64,000 nucleotides of DNA from Ulota crispa (GCA_963920765.1 OY987244.1:1800501-1864500), one strand, 5' to 3'; counted from the stretch's first letter, positions 10,583-23,101 are shown. The notes: a model not told the origin generated them from the letters alone. Program-made: numbers and translations.

Positions 10583-13116
10583 AGGGTTAATCCAAAAGTG
10601 CTATTGTTAAGAATGTAAACAATGGAAGATTTCAAAAGCTTATTGAGTGAGTTGTTCTAGAAGAAAATAAAATATGTGTTTGGACGATGCTATTTAGTGA
10701 GCATAAAAGGTGAGCCCATAAGCGTTGAAGCAAGATTTTGTGAGTGAGAACCAATTTTGAGGTAAAAATCAATGAAAACTTTTAAAAACTAACATGTTTT
10801 TCAAGAGATGTACGTTTATTATGCACAATTACAAACCCAATATACATATTTATATGTGAAATTTAACATTTTGACAAAAAAAATTTAGGCTCACGGCTCA
10901 TGAATCCTTGCCTATGATTTAGTATTCCCCAAATATGTTTACAATTACTCATTTTGGTCATTATTTAATCGTTATTTAGTTGTTGTGAACTTGGTCTTCT
11001 TCTAGTGGTGTGAAATAGATGAAGTATACTCAAGTGTGCTTAGGAAAAAGAAACCGTATGTTTTTTTTTAAATACGTGGCTAGTGGCTACCTTTAGTGAA
11101 TACTTCATAGTTTTGCGTGATTCTTGTGCACAGCATTGAATCAATTCATGTAGAGTTGAAAGAAGAAAAAAATTGCAAAACTAAAAATCCTGTTTCCTAG
11201 ATATTCTTAAACCATTATTTATTTACCTCAAAACTATAGGTCTACATGCTGCTCACCTTTGCACTTTTAGAGGTTAATGCTGCACTTCATTTTTACCAAA
11301 TAGTGTGTGCAATAATAAGGTGATTTTTTTATTAATATTTAGAAGATAATTAACTCATTTGCCAACATTATCAGTATTTCTTCATTACAGGGACGTTCTC
11401 TCACATACTCTCTAATTGTACAATACAAATGTGTCCTCTCCAGCTCATTTAATTGTTGAATCGTTCTCTTCTTCTTTACCTATGAATCTTATGATAGTCT
11501 TATGACTCTAATTCCTTATTGCAAGATGTAATGCCACGTAGGTATAGGAGCTATATATATAATTAATTAGGGAACTACTATACCAACATCCTAAATTACC
11601 AAAGGGACACCCCCTTTGAGCATGAAAGTGTGATAATTTAGGGCTGATTTTGCTAATTTTTTTATTTGGATCAAAAGATTTGTTTCACCTTTATCATTCT
11701 AAGGCTATACTAAAAAAAATGTGTTTAAATTTCAAACTAAAAATATAGGACTTTTGAGTTACTTAAAGCAAAAATATATCAAAATATACTATTGGTGCAA
11801 TAATATTTCAAAAAAAAATTGTATTTATCATGTTTTCTTTCAAGGAGGTGATAATGTTGTCAGTGAATGAATGATGGACCACTTAATAAATTAAAAATAG
11901 CACTAAATTATCAAATTTCATGCTCAGATGGGGTGTCCCATTAGCAATTTAGGGTGTTGCTACAGTAATTCCCAAATAATTATACATATGTTACAATTTG
12001 GAGTAAAAAAATAAAAAATAAAAAAAGCAGTTCCATTGTTATGACATGATTCAAAGTGCTAAAAGAGTGTCACTCTCTTACACCTTTTATGTGACAACAA
12101 GGACTCCTTCAACCTAATAATGTCAAAAGCATCCCTCTTCAAATGTATCAATTATATAAATTTCGGCCAATTTAAGGAGATTGACATTAAACTTCATGCT
12201 ATAAAATCTCCAGATTCAGGCATTGAAGGGAAGTGCAAGTTGCTTTCCCTCTTTGTGACGTTGACATGGAAGGTTATCAACACAGATGCTCCAAAGGTGC
12301 TACTTCCGTATCAATCAAATGGGATTCATCTCAACCCAGCCAAACTCAAATAGAGATACGGAAATCACCAGGGTCTGCCAGTAGAGATTTCCTGTGCAAA
12401 CCTCTTTTTGCATTATTCCCAGTAACTTAAGTCTCACATTTCCCTACAACATTAGCTACCTGAGAAACCTCCTTCTAAGCAACCACAAATTAATATTTTG
12501 TTGCAGTAATGCAATTTAGAGACGCTGAAAACATCGACATTTAGTTAGAAAGCTCAAATGTACTGATAAAAGTACTGATAAGAAATACTCATGAGAATAC
12601 TAAAACACCATATTAGGTAAATTGGGAAAAATCATGGAACTATTTTATACTTCATCTTAATCCCACATCAGTAAATGTGGGCATAGCTATTGCTGAAAAG
12701 TTGTAATTATCAAAGTTCTTGAAGACAATCACTAAGACTTCACTATAGTTCAAGAAAATGCATGTTAGTTTTTTCTGTGATATGCTAATATACACATAAT
12801 GACAGAAATAATGAGAGTCCCGGTATTAGTACTATTGTTCCCAATTCACTTAATATGGTGTTACTCCCAATTTAACTAATATGTTGTTACTGGTAAAAAT
12901 GCTATTGAAAGGGTGAATGGGTTCAAGTTACGGGTCATGAGTTTTAGCCAAAGTAAATGAAATCAAGGTTAAAATGGATGCATCAGTAATCACCTTTGAT
13001 AGGCACTAGGCAGTTCTGATTGTGAATTCTGATACGCAGATCAATGGCTCTAGAATATGCTTACTCAAAACCAAAGCAATAACTTGTGTCCTTGCAAAGC
13101 TAGGGACAAACCACAG

Positions 13117-13149
13117 CCAATGAGCACCAAGACTTGAGTGCTTATATAA
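13117..13149 (+). promoter_or_regulatory. CCAAT and TATA boxes of S1-like copy A
   Basis: CCAAT at 13117-13121 and TATATAA at 13143-13149 lie about 100-130 bp before the ATG at 13246. The same arrangement (CCAAT, then ACTTATATAAG or GCTTATATAAG) is kept in copy B, which supports a real core promoter. Confidence 0.65.
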
Positions 13150-13245
13150 GCCGCGCTCTTGGTATCAGATCACAAAGGTTGAGAATTCAATTAGCTTGTG
13201 TTGCTGAGAGTGTGAGTGTTTTGAGCCACTTTGAGAGAGTTTACC

Positions 13246-14723
13246 ATGGCAAATACTTTTCATGGACCGATGGCAATAGTGGCGATGGGGCTGGTAGTGA
13301 TGCTCTTGCTGCAAGGCGGTGCACATGCAGATTCCGTGAGCATTGTGAACAAATTGGGGGAAGGGATGTTGCCGGAGGTGCGGTGCCGTGGCAGCAACAA
13401 CAAAGACTTCAGCTATCAGAGCACCTGGGCGGGACGCACTTACAGTTTCTCATTTGCTCCCAGTTGGTCGGGCAGAGATGTGTACGAGTGCGATTTCTAT
13501 GCTTGAGTGTGTCTCCCTTCCTTCACTACTTACATTGGCCATATTCTAATCCAAATTCTAAACATATCCTAGTTTTTTACGGACAAACTTGCAGTTTTGG
13601 TATTTGCTAAGCACTTTGGCAGCGCCATTCAAATGAAAACATATATCTTCATTTATATTGTAAGTTCATTAGATTGGCAGTTTTTTAGTTCTTTTGGGTC
13701 ACTAAATTATGTCTCCAAGCAATTTTGTGGGGTTTTGTTTGTGCAAGTGTACTAAACCAAAAACCTGGACTAAGTCCTAGTGTTTTGTAGGAAAGTTCTT
13801 AGTTTTGGTAATTAGGACGGTTAGTGGAAATAATCTCTTGATGCAAGGTTTTGTGCAAGTTTGTCATAGTTGAAATGAGAGAATAGTTCTAGTTTTCTTG
13901 CTAAAGAAGGAATTAACCAGATATTAAGCAGTGTGATTAAAAATTGCAATTTTGGAACTTTTGGATTTTATGTTTATGAAAGAGTATTTAGTAAGTACTC
14001 TGAAATACTCTTTTAAAGACACTCTAACTCCTATCGCGTTAATTGATGTGGGGAGATTCTTAGTTGTTGTAAAGCAAGCTTTTGTTAATTTCCCTCTGTC
14101 AATTTTTGGAATTCTTCACATTTTCCTAGTAAGTAGTTGTTCAACATTTCTCTCTATTTTTTCTATGATTTTTCCCTTTGTCACATTTCCTTGTTTTTCC
14201 CAAATTACTTAATCTTACGTTAATTGTTGTGGGGAAACTCTTAGTTGTTGTAAAGCAAAATTTTCTTAATTTCCCTCTACTGGATTCAAGAACTCTCTAC
14301 ATTTTCCTTGTGATTTGTTAAACATTTTTGTCTATTTCTTCTAAGTTTTTTTCCCTCTCACATTTCCTTGTTACTACTTACTACAATAGGAATTCATATG
14401 CAAATCCCTACAACAATAGTTGGAAATGGAAAAGAGTTTGTTCGTAATGAAAAAGTGTGCACATTACAAGGAAACCATGGTCAAATTGACAAAAAAATGT
14501 GACCTAATCTACAGTAACTGTAGATTTGGTCACATTTTTTGTCAATTTGACCATGGTTTCCCTATAGTGCGCAAATGAGCAGGGATACCATGTGAAGAAC
14601 ATGCGCATGTATGAGGGTGTCACCCCCGTGGACAACTTCTGTCGATGCCGCAAGTGCCATTGGATTGTCAGCCCCTCCGGCTTCAATTGTGAGAATGGCC
14701 AATACCACAAAAAGTGGCAGTAG
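13246..14723 (+). pseudogene. Plant self-incompatibility S1-like gene, copy A (nonsense at splice border)
   Basis: Exon 1 (ATG 13246, MANTFHG) encodes a hydrophobic signal peptide ending near HA(D), then the S1-family beta-sandwich half with CRG, the WAGRTYSFSF core and YECDFY. Exon 2 (14583-14723) encodes GYHVKNMRMYEG, the FCRCRKCHWIV cysteine motif and ends KKWQ. Copy B reads through exon 1 with CGG as its last codon before the GTGTGT donor, whereas here that codon is TGA (13504-13506). Any transcript spliced at this donor therefore stops after 86 codons, losing the C-terminal half and its cysteines. The intron also gained a CACTA-like foldback MITE ending 13 bp before exon 2. The promoter and the exon 2 frame remain intact, so loss looks recent. 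It could still make a truncated secreted peptide. S1 proteins are small secreted ligands; the role here is unknown. Confidence 0.75.
14462..14569. mobile_element. CACTA-like foldback MITE in the S1-like intron
   Basis: This 108-bp near-palindrome runs from CATTACAAGGAAACCATGG to CCATGGTTTCCCTATAGTG and matches the ends of 8103-8243. Copy B has no equivalent: there the intron reads straight through 'attgtgcaaatgtgcag', an empty site. The flanks suggest a GCA target duplication with one base slipped. Confidence 0.75.
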
Positions 14724-15137
14724 CCTAATCCAAATACTGTTCTCATAACAATTCATGGCTTGTTTGGTGATGCGCCATGCTGATGTAACACCTCTACAAA
14801 AATAATTTCCAAGGTGCATAAGAATACTCTTATGCACCGTCAGTGTAAGTTTCAAGTCTAATGAAAACACCGTTCCTTTTTAAATTGCAATGGGAACTAC
14901 TCATCAATTCATGTGATAAATTGTTGTGACTAACACAAGCATTGGCAATCATGAACCCCCTCAAAGCAAAGGTTGTAGTAAAACTTATAAAGTAGTTGCT
15001 GGTTGCAGACTTTGTCACAATTGGACTTGTGATATAATAATTCAATTTAGTTTTTACACCAATAGTAGCACATTCAAGTTGTACAACCTATTTTTTAAAT
15101 TTTTTTAATGAATTGTATTCTCTATAAGGTTTTGTAT

Positions 15138-16027
15138 TTAACCCCTAAATTCCCAAGGCATAAAAATGGGTGTTAGTACACTTTGAAACCTTGTTAAAGG
15201 CAAAGATGTAATTGTTTTAATTCTTTTTTGGAGAAGTTGCAGTCTAAAGTTAGCTTCAATTTTCAATTTTAATGTCCTTCATACTTCATCCCAATTGTTT
15301 TTGGTGCAACATAAACTTCAAGCACACCTCTTGGGCACCAAAAAGTGTGATGAATAGTGTTATTAAATAGCCTACAACAAGCTACCACATTGGAAAAATG
15401 GACAAGAGGTTCATAATAAAGTGAAGATTTCCCTTGGGCAGTGAGGGCCCTTCTATTGGAAATTCATCATTTAATAAATCCAAATGTGTTTATGGGCTAA
15501 TTTCACTTGGAATGTTTTTGTTATACAAATTAGAATTCATTCATTGCTAAATTCTCTTTCATTCATGATGATTTTTGGTTAATAATTGGAGCTAAAGAAA
15601 ATCTTTGTATTAGGTGGTAATTCTTCAAAAATTGCATTGAGGCTCATTTGTGAAATTGTGGTCATGGATTTGGAAGGAGGGTCAGCAGTTTTGAAGCAAT
15701 AACAACAAACACTAAATCATCATGAGTGTTTGTTTTTCCATTTTGTACACAAAATTAGTTCATTTTGCATTAGAAGTTTCAACCTTTAGGTAGTTGTAAA
15801 AAACCAAAAAATTCCATTCTCATCCACATTCAATTACAATTATCTTAAAATCTGCGTGGCTTTTTGGATTATATTTTTTGGTAGCACCATCTAGAAGCTT
15901 TGAAGTCCAAGATCCTATGGTTACAACTTTATTTCAATGTTTAATAATGAACTTATAACAAAAATTCAAAAAACCCCAAATTGCCTTCCAAAAACAAGAA
16001 GAGTACCATTGGACAATTAGGTGTTAA
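15138..16027. mobile_element. TTAA-flanked element inserted in copy A
   Basis: It begins TTAACCCCTAAATTCCCAAG and ends ATTAGGTGTTAA. Copy B lacks it, reading 'ttttgtatgttagctagg' at the matching point (about 23285-23302). The 890-bp body has no long reading frame. The right end is decayed. Confidence 0.6.
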
Positions 16028-16610
16028 TCCCTTAATGCCAAGCTAGTCATAGTGATTGCCTCTTTGCAATTTCTCTACAGTGCTTTATAGTGGTGTGGCA
16101 AGTGCCCACCCATTATATTTTTATTTTTAAAAATTGCAAAAGTCAACATTAGGGGGTTCAAATATCTCAAATAAATAGTGAATGAATGGTTGTGAATGAG
16201 TTTTTGTTCACCGGTGAATATGTTGTCACAGCCTAAAGATGTTGCCATGTCTTGTCAAGAGGTTGTCATGGCTTGTTCACGCAGTGAGTTGGCCAAGTTA
16301 TTCACCAATTTCATTCACATGAACAAAATTGGTGGTGAACGGCATATTTGAAACTCCCTATTACATGTTAACCTTGTAAAAACTGCAAGACAGGCAGCAT
16401 GGGACCTAACACCTTGTCTTTGAATCTTCTCACAATTTGATTTACCTAAACAAGCTACATATACATTCAATTAGGATATTATTTGCCTTCAATGATAAAC
16501 CATGCCTTCATGATCACTTCTTAAAAAAAATCAAGTGAAAAATCGGTTTTCTCCAGTGTTTTTTTTTATAACAAGCAAACGAAATCCATCCGCCTTGTTG
16601 TTTAAGTATT
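16024..16610. mobile_element. Probable second TTAA-type insertion in copy A
   Basis: It starts at the TTAA shared with the previous element (TTAATCCCTTAATGCCAAG) and resembles 63921-64000 for about 80 bp, up to 'gtgcccacccattata'. Its right end is not clear. It is absent from copy B, where homology resumes at about 23306 with the 'aactcctctttgcac' block. About 16195-16360 holds short inverted words (ttcacc / ggtgaa). Confidence 0.45.
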
Positions 16611-16682
16611 AAAAAAGGTTTAATGAATCCCAAAGAGGAGTTGGCAGTTGCCAACTCCTCTTTGCACATGTTTTGCACTTGA

Positions 16683-17286
16683 AAGGTAGGAGGCTTGCAA
16701 ATGGAGCAGCTAAGGGAAAGTGTGCTTATTTGGAAAAATCATGGCAAAATAGGAATGTTTTTGGTAAAAAGCCAAAGAAGAAACAATTTTGTGGCCATTT
16801 AATTTGATTTTTTTGAGTTAATATGAATTAACTACAATTTATCAAAGCAAAAGGTGCATAGGCAGCTATTCTTGATCATAAGTGGTAGCATTCATGATGC
16901 AAAGGCAACTTGTAAATGGAGCACATGAGTCCTAAAAGCAACCACTACAAAGTCAAGAATGCTCCAATAAGGCTCTTTAAGCCTGCAAGCACCCATGCCA
17001 TTCCATGTTCTAATACTCAAATCATGATTGAGAACATGTTTTCATTTATTTTAAGTTGAAGTATATCTATATTTTATTGAAAGAAAAATCTGAATAGAAT
17101 TATGACCAATAAGCACATTCAACAATGGCTCATGTCACTCTCTTAAATTCATAAAATGGTGCATACATAAGTACAATTTTTGAACATAGAAAATGTGATC
17201 CATTTAAAAACCTATATATGTACTGTTTTTGTGACCCCTACATGGTCCATTCAAAATGCCCACTCCGAATTAGAGCCTCCTACCTT
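16683..17286. mobile_element. AAGGTAG-ended MITE inserted in copy A
   Basis: Ends are AAGGTAGGAGGCT and AGCCTCCTACCTT, perfect inverse copies. Copy B shows the empty site: 'tttgcacctctagcactttgg' there corresponds to 'tttgcacttga' plus element plus 'agcgcttag' here. The 604-bp body is non-coding. Confidence 0.75.
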
Positions 17287-18162
17287 AGCGCTTAGAAATT
17301 TCACACGCTGTATCTATAGAAATTGCATTGTGGAAGTTAAACTGCAAAAGTTAGGATTATAAACTAAGTTTTTTTTTAGATTTATTGGAAGTAAAGCACT
17401 AGAAGTGTTTATTGCAAGAATTCCTTACAAACACATAATATTTCTGTCTTGAAATTCATCGAAGAGAATCATTGGACTTTGTTACTATTATTAAGTGAAA
17501 TGAAAGCTGTCTGACTTGTCTCATTTTTGAATTGTTATTTTGGAAATGCTTATATTAGCATTGTCAAATGTATTGCACAAGTGTTAATCATTCACCGCTC
17601 AGGAGGATATTGTCCATTTTTCAATGTATTTTGAGATACCTGGGACGGGGTTGATGACTACCTTCAGTTGTCGCTTATCTCTGTTTAGCTTTGTTGTGCT
17701 CATGAGGTAATATGGTCCAATACTCCAATTCCATTGTTTTAGCATGTTTGAAAGTATCAAAGATATGATTATCATGTTTTTAGAGCTCCACTGTACTCCA
17801 ATAATGATATTTAGTGTTATGATATTTATAGTGTTATTTACCCTATCAATTTAACTCACTCTAATTCTCAATTATTTAACAATTAAAATACATGTTGACA
17901 ATTAATGACAATGTTTAATATTATTTTAGTGTATGTTAAACTATGATGGTGCTAATTTTAAAAAATTGGTGGAAAATTAGATAATAAATAATGTCTATGT
18001 TTGCATTTAGTGTTGATAACACTAGTAGTGTTGTTGACATTTAGTGTCACAATTTATGAATAGTTTTGCCAACACTAAATATCATTATCAATGTAATAGG
18101 ATTGATATTGATGGAAACCTAGAAAATGCTAATCTCTTTGAAAAATTGTTAATTAAATGAAG

Positions 18163-18926
18163 TTAACCCTTAAACACCCCAAGAATACTAAAATGGTCCT
18201 CACATGATTTCACATGCCTTGTTTGAGGTATTGAATGTAGTTTTTTGACTTTGCTATAAACTACATTTATCAAGGTATTTAAGTGGTCCGTGCAAGTGGA
18301 GTAATGGCAAGGCAAGCCTAATGTTATATAAGTGCCTCAAGAGTCTTAATTGGGTGAGACATCATATAGGGCGTGGTGGCAAACAATGCCTTACAAGCTA
18401 CAATTGATCAATACTCATTGCAAGCTTCCTTGCATGTGCTTTGTGGTAATGGGAATTCACTAGCAAAGGTTCAAGCATGTTCTAAACCCTTGTTGGGGCA
18501 ACCCTCACCAATTGTGCTAGTCATTTTTTTTGCGCAATAGCAAATTGAAGCCCTAAAATTTAACATACAAAGAAGGAAAATCTTCAATAATTTGCAAATT
18601 AGTGCGTGCATTCACATCTAATCTTGCTATTCAAATTTTTTGAGATGAATCAAGGGCTTATAGAATTTTGTAGAAGTCATTAAATAGCAACTACCTGCCA
18701 AAATTTGAGATTTTGCCATCACATGTTTGATCAAGTGTTATAATCTCCAATCTCCCATTGTCAATTGTTCCCAAAATTTGCTAGCCGTTTTCTAAGTAGG
18801 TGTTTTAATGTGTTCAATGGTCACTTTTTGTAGATCACTTGATTGACTGAGATACAATGCATCAAAGTTATAGGTCTCCCAAAACCTTGATTTTGGTGAA
18901 AATGACTCTAGGCGCTTAGGGGTTAA
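18163..18926. mobile_element. TTAA-flanked element with an empty site in copy B
   Basis: It begins TTAACCCTTAAACACCCC and ends CTAGGCGCTTAGGGGTTAA. Copy B reads 'aatgaagttaacgggtgtaa' with one TTAA (about 24853-24872), while copy A has 'aatgaag', TTAA, element, TTAA, 'cttgtg'. This is direct evidence of a TTAA target duplication. The body is non-coding. Confidence 0.75.
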
Positions 18927-18936
18927 CTTGTGCTGG

Positions 18937-19669
18937 AAGGTGATTGCAAGAAACACTTGTACTATTTCTTGTCCCCTTCACCTCCCGCAAGTGCTTTTTG
19001 GCTTATAACTTTTGCACAGCAAGTTCTTTTGAGCTGAAATTTCAGAGGAAGGTACATGTCATAGTTGCAAATCTTCCATAATTTTTGCGGTTTTTTCAAA
19101 ATTATTTTATTATTTTTAAACAGCCCCCAAATAGGTGTCTACCTTGGCCATTTTGGGGGGTTTTTAGTACTATTTTGGGTCCACAAAAGTTTTTCTAGGG
19201 CTATAAATCAGGGATGTTGTTTATGGAGCATGCTTACATGCATTTGTAAAAGGATTTTGCAAAATTATAAATTCCATGGCATCTACATTGTCTCAAAGTG
19301 GGCATCCTATCTCCCTTCATTGGCAAAATACAAAGAAATTCCTCAGCAAAGCAATTGTACCATGTGAATGTGTTTAATGGGTTCTCAAATGGCCAATCTT
19401 TATTTTATTTTTTTGAATTATTTCACTATTTTCTAAAAAGCAAGAAAGAAATTGGCTTTTTGTTGGTGATTTTGTTTTGCGCATAACTTTTAGAATAAAT
19501 TTTTTCTAGGTCTAAATTTTCATGAGTATGCTATTTTAAGTGCTTTACAAATTTTATATATTTTTTTTATTTAAAAAAAAATTATTCCAAAAGCTTGGTA
19601 GTACTACTAGTACTCCCAATACTAAGGGAGTTTGAGACAAAATTGTGAAGTGTTTCTTGCAACTACCTT
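18937..19669. mobile_element. AAGGT-ended MITE in copy A
   Basis: Inverted ends AAGGTGATTGCAAGAAACAC and GTGTTTCTTGCAACTACCTT bound 733 bp. The pairing extends into the flanks (TGCTGG / CAGCA). It is absent from copy B. Frames at 19065-19486 inside it are low-complexity AT-rich translations. Confidence 0.65.
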
Positions 19670-19834
19670 AGACAGCACGTGCTATATAGGAGTTGCTCAG
19701 AAATGAAGTGATCCACAACATATCAAGATATCATACTCATTTTTGCAACTAATTTGTCTCCAAAAATACATATTAGATACTTAGAATAGAATCTAAGAAG
19801 GTTTTTTTGGGGAAGACCCAATAAATGCAACCAT

Positions 19835-20064
19835 AAGGTAGTGTGTTCTAATTGTGTTCATGCTCTAATTGCGTTTGGCTTTAAGAACAAGAGACATTTT
19901 AGATTAAATATCTATGATTGTCATTGGTGAGTTAGGTGGAACTAGCTTTATAGCTAGTCCCACGTAACTCATCAATGACAATCATAGATATTTAATCTAA
20001 AATGTCTCTCGTTCCTAAAGCCGAACGCAATTAGAGCATGAAAGCAATTAGAACACACTACCTT
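19835..20064. mobile_element. Foldback MITE, AAGGTAG family, in copy A
   Basis: Two arms of about 110 bp are nearly perfect inverse copies around the centre 'agctttatagct', bounded by AAGGTAGTGTGTTC and GAACACACTACCTT. It resembles 33024-33256 in ends and centre (GAGTTAGGTGG). At the same point copy B carries a different MITE (25014-25262). Confidence 0.8.
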
Positions 20065-21571
20065 ACATGGTGTTGATACCGTATGGTTTGTGTGCAATGC
20101 TGGATCAAAAATTAAAAATGACACCAAATGGCGTATCACATACTGATAATTAAACATTCCATTTGAATGTGACGGTTTATAAGACAAGTCAAATTTGATC
20201 ATGTAAACAATGGATTTGTTTGTTATTTGCAAAATCATGTCAACGAATAGTTTCAATGTAAACAAGGTTTCTATAAGTTATGATAAAGTCCACATTTATT
20301 GCAATTTGTGACCAGCCTCCCTTGGATTTGCCAAAATGCCACTTAGGATGTTTGCGCGTGTAATGTGGCATTCCCAGAAATTTAGAGCTTATTTAAAAAT
20401 GGTTTTGTTTGCCTTGTGTAGAGATTGGACGAACTTATGACATAAATCTGAAGATGTGCTTAGTATTTGGAATTTTTGATCAATAATATAAAAATACAGA
20501 TGGTCCTTTGCCTACTTAGCTCATTTTGGCATCTCTAGAGACCTAGCCAAAAAGATCTAGTCCTCATTCATATCCATTCTTCATCAAAACCAATAATAAT
20601 TTCAAAACTTAAAAAAAAGGAAGATAGAGAGTATAGAAACTTAGATTGTAGATTGGAGACTATTCCTCCACTATGATTGCATTCTTTTCCAAGCTCAATA
20701 TTGACGTTGACATGGAAGGTTATCAACACAGATGCTCCAAGGGTGCTACTTGTGTATCAATCAAATGGGATTCATCACAACCCAGCCAAACTCAAATAGA
20801 GATACGCAAATCATCAGGGTCCCAGTAGAGATTTCCTGTGCGGACCTCTTTTTGCATTATTCCCGGTAAGTCTTACATTTCCCTACAACATAAGCTACCT
20901 GAGAAACCTCCTTCTAAGCAACCACAAATTAATATTTTGTTGCAGTAGTGCTATTTAGAGACCCTGAAAAACAGCGGCATTTAGTAGGAAAGCTCAAATG
21001 TACTGATAAAAGTACTGATAAGAAATAATCATGAGAATACTAAAACACCATATCAGGTAAATTGGGAAAAATCAAGGGACCATTTTATATTTCACCTTAA
21101 TCCCACATCAGTAAATGTAGGCATAGGCCGCATAGCTATTGCTGAAAAGTTGTAATTATCAAAATTCTTGGAGGCAATCAGTGAAACTTCACTATTGTAC
21201 AAGAAAATGCACGCTATTTTTTCTATGATATGCTAATATATACATAATGAGAGAAATAGTGAAAGTCCCAGTATCTATTGTTTTTCCCAATTCACCTAAT
21301 ATGGTGTTACTCCCAATTTCCATAATATGGTGTTACTGGTAAAAATACTGATAAAAGGGTGAATTGGTTCACGTTACTGGTCTTGAGTTTGCTCCAAGTA
21401 AACATAATTGAGGTTAAAATGAATGCATCAGCAGTCATTTCTGATAGGCACTAGGCAGTTCTGATTGCAAATTTTGATACGCAGATCAATGGTTCCAAAA
21501 TATGTTTATTTAAAACTGAAGCAACCTCCATCAATGACTTGCATCCTTGCAAAGCCAGAGACAAGCCACAT

Positions 21572-21604
21572 CCAATGAGGTTCAAGACCTGAGTACTTAT
21601 ATAA
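21572..21604 (+). promoter_or_regulatory. CCAAT and TATA boxes of S1-like copy B
   Basis: CCAAT at 21572-21576 and TATATAA at 21598-21604 lie 97-130 bp before the start codon, in the same arrangement as in copy A. Confidence 0.65.
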
Positions 21605-21700
21605 GCTGCGCTCTTGGAACAGTTCAGAGAAGTTGAGGATTGTATTAGCATTGTGTTGCTGAGAGTGTGAGTGTTTTGAGCCATTTTGAGAGAGTTTGCC

Positions 21701-22909
21701 ATGGCAAATACTTTTCATGGGGAGGTGGCGATGGTGGCGATGGGGCTGGTGGTGATGCTCTTGTTGCAGGGCGGAGTTCAAGCAGACTCTGTGAGCATCG
21801 TGAACAAAATGGGGGAAGGGATGTTGTTGGAGGTGCGGTGCCGTGGCGGCAACAACGAAGACTTTGGCTACCAAAGCATATGGGCGGGACGCACTTACAA
21901 TTTCTCGTTCATTCCCAGTTGGTGGGGCAGAGATGTGTACCAGTGCAATTTCTATGCCCGGGTGTGTCTCCCTTCTTTCACTACTTTGCCATTTTTTGAT
22001 CCAAAGTCTAAACTTGTTCTAGTTTCTATGGACAATCTTACAGTTTTTGGCATTTGCTTAGCACTTGGGTAGCGCCATTCAAATGAAAGGCATGTCTCTT
22101 CTCTTGATATAGTATGCTCATTAGATTTGCAGTTTTTAGTTCTTTTGGGTCACTAAATTATGTCTCCAAGCAGTTTCTACGGATTTGTTTGTGCATTTGT
22201 ACAGTACTAAACTAAAACTTGGACAAAGTCCTACTATTTTGTAGGAAAGTTCTCATTTTTGGTAATTAGGACGGCAGTGAAAGTTGTCTTCGAATGCAAG
22301 GTTTTGAGTAAGTTTGCCTTAGTGGAAATGAGAAAATAGTTCTGGATTTCTTGCTAAGGAAGGAATTACCCCATATTAGGTAATTTGGGGGAAACCGCAA
22401 TTTTAGAACTTTTGGGTTCTGTGTTTTTGAAAAAATATTTAGTAAATACTCTTAAATAATCTTTTAAGAACACCCAACTCTCAAAAATCCCAAAATTGTG
22501 TTTTTCTTTCCAAACTACTTGATATAGCAATTATTGCTATGGGGAAACTTTTAATTGTTGTGAAGCAAACTTTTGTTAATTGGAAACCTATTAGTTTCAG
22601 GAATTCTTCAGATTTTTCTTGTGCATTATTAACATTTTTATCTATTTCTTCTATGATTTTTTCCTTTGTCACATTTCCCTACTACTACACAAGGATTTCA
22701 GGGAAATGGAAAAGAGTTTGTTGTTAATGAGAAATTGTGCAAATGTGCAGGGGTACCATGTGAAGAACATGCGTGTGTACGAGGGCATCAACTTCTTGGG
22801 CAACTTTTGTTTGTGCTGCAACTGCTGTTTGTGCCGCAACTGCCACTGGATTGTCAGCCCCTCCGACTTCGACTATGAGAATGGCCAATACCACGAAAAG
22901 TGGCAGTAG
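21701..22909 (+). CDS. Plant self-incompatibility S1-like secreted protein, copy B
   Basis: Exons 21701-21961 and 22751-22909 join in phase 0 (CGG|GTGTGT ... TGTGCAG|GGG) to give 139 residues, a usual size for this family. Residues 1-28 form a signal peptide (AMVAMGLVVMLLLQGGVQA), so the product should be secreted. The mature part starts DSVSIVNKMG and shows S1-family features: a first conserved Cys in RCRG, the aromatic core WAGRTYNFSF, YQCNF, and a C-terminal CRNCHWIV segment. S1 proteins are small secreted ligands; the founding member is the pollen self-incompatibility determinant of poppy, but most relatives have unknown roles. Exon 2 contains an 18-bp tandem duplication (22808-22843) giving CLCCNC-CLCRNC and seven clustered cysteines (residues about 107-118), unlike copy A. 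Start chosen at MANTF because the signal peptide follows it directly. Function beyond a secreted cysteine-rich ligand is not inferable. Confidence 0.85.
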
Positions 22910-23101
22910 CCTAATCCAAATACTGTTCTCATAACAATTCATGGCTTGTTTGGAAATGTGCCATGCTGATGTAACACCTCCACAAAAATAATTTTCAAGG
23001 TGCATAAGAATACTCTTATGCACCGTCAGTGTAAGTTTCAAATCTAATGAAAACACCGTTCTTTTTTCAAATTGCAATGGGAAATACTCATCAATTCCTG
23101 T

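Larger units (their letters stand above)
7241..12255. other. Intergenic AT-rich sequence between MITEs
   Basis: No gene is supported. Apart from the CACTA-like MITE (8103-8243) and the TTAA element (10346-10582), this is AT-rich sequence with only short frames lacking domain features. The overlapping frames at 12120-12430 lie partly at the left border of duplication copy A; the equivalent frame in copy B is broken by a stop, so they are not treated as coding. Confidence 0.5.
12256..20525. repeat. Tandem duplication, copy A (carries S1-like pseudogene)
   Basis: This segment aligns collinearly with 20702-25740. Both start at the shared motif tgacgttgacatggaaggtt, and both run through promoter, exon 1, intron, exon 2, 3' flank and further downstream blocks (for example 17600-17790 with 23650-24780, 20066-20180 with 25265-25385, 20413-20520 with 25620-25740). 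Copy A is longer mainly through insertions absent from B: 14462-14569, 15138 to about 16610, 16683-17286, 18163-18926, 18937-19669 and 19835-20064. About 176 bp of unshared sequence separates A from B. Confidence 0.85.

Noticed and set aside
12120..12430. Overlapping frames upstream of the S1-like copy A as an additional gene
   Set aside because: The matching part of copy B is interrupted by a stop, and no splice model or domain was found.
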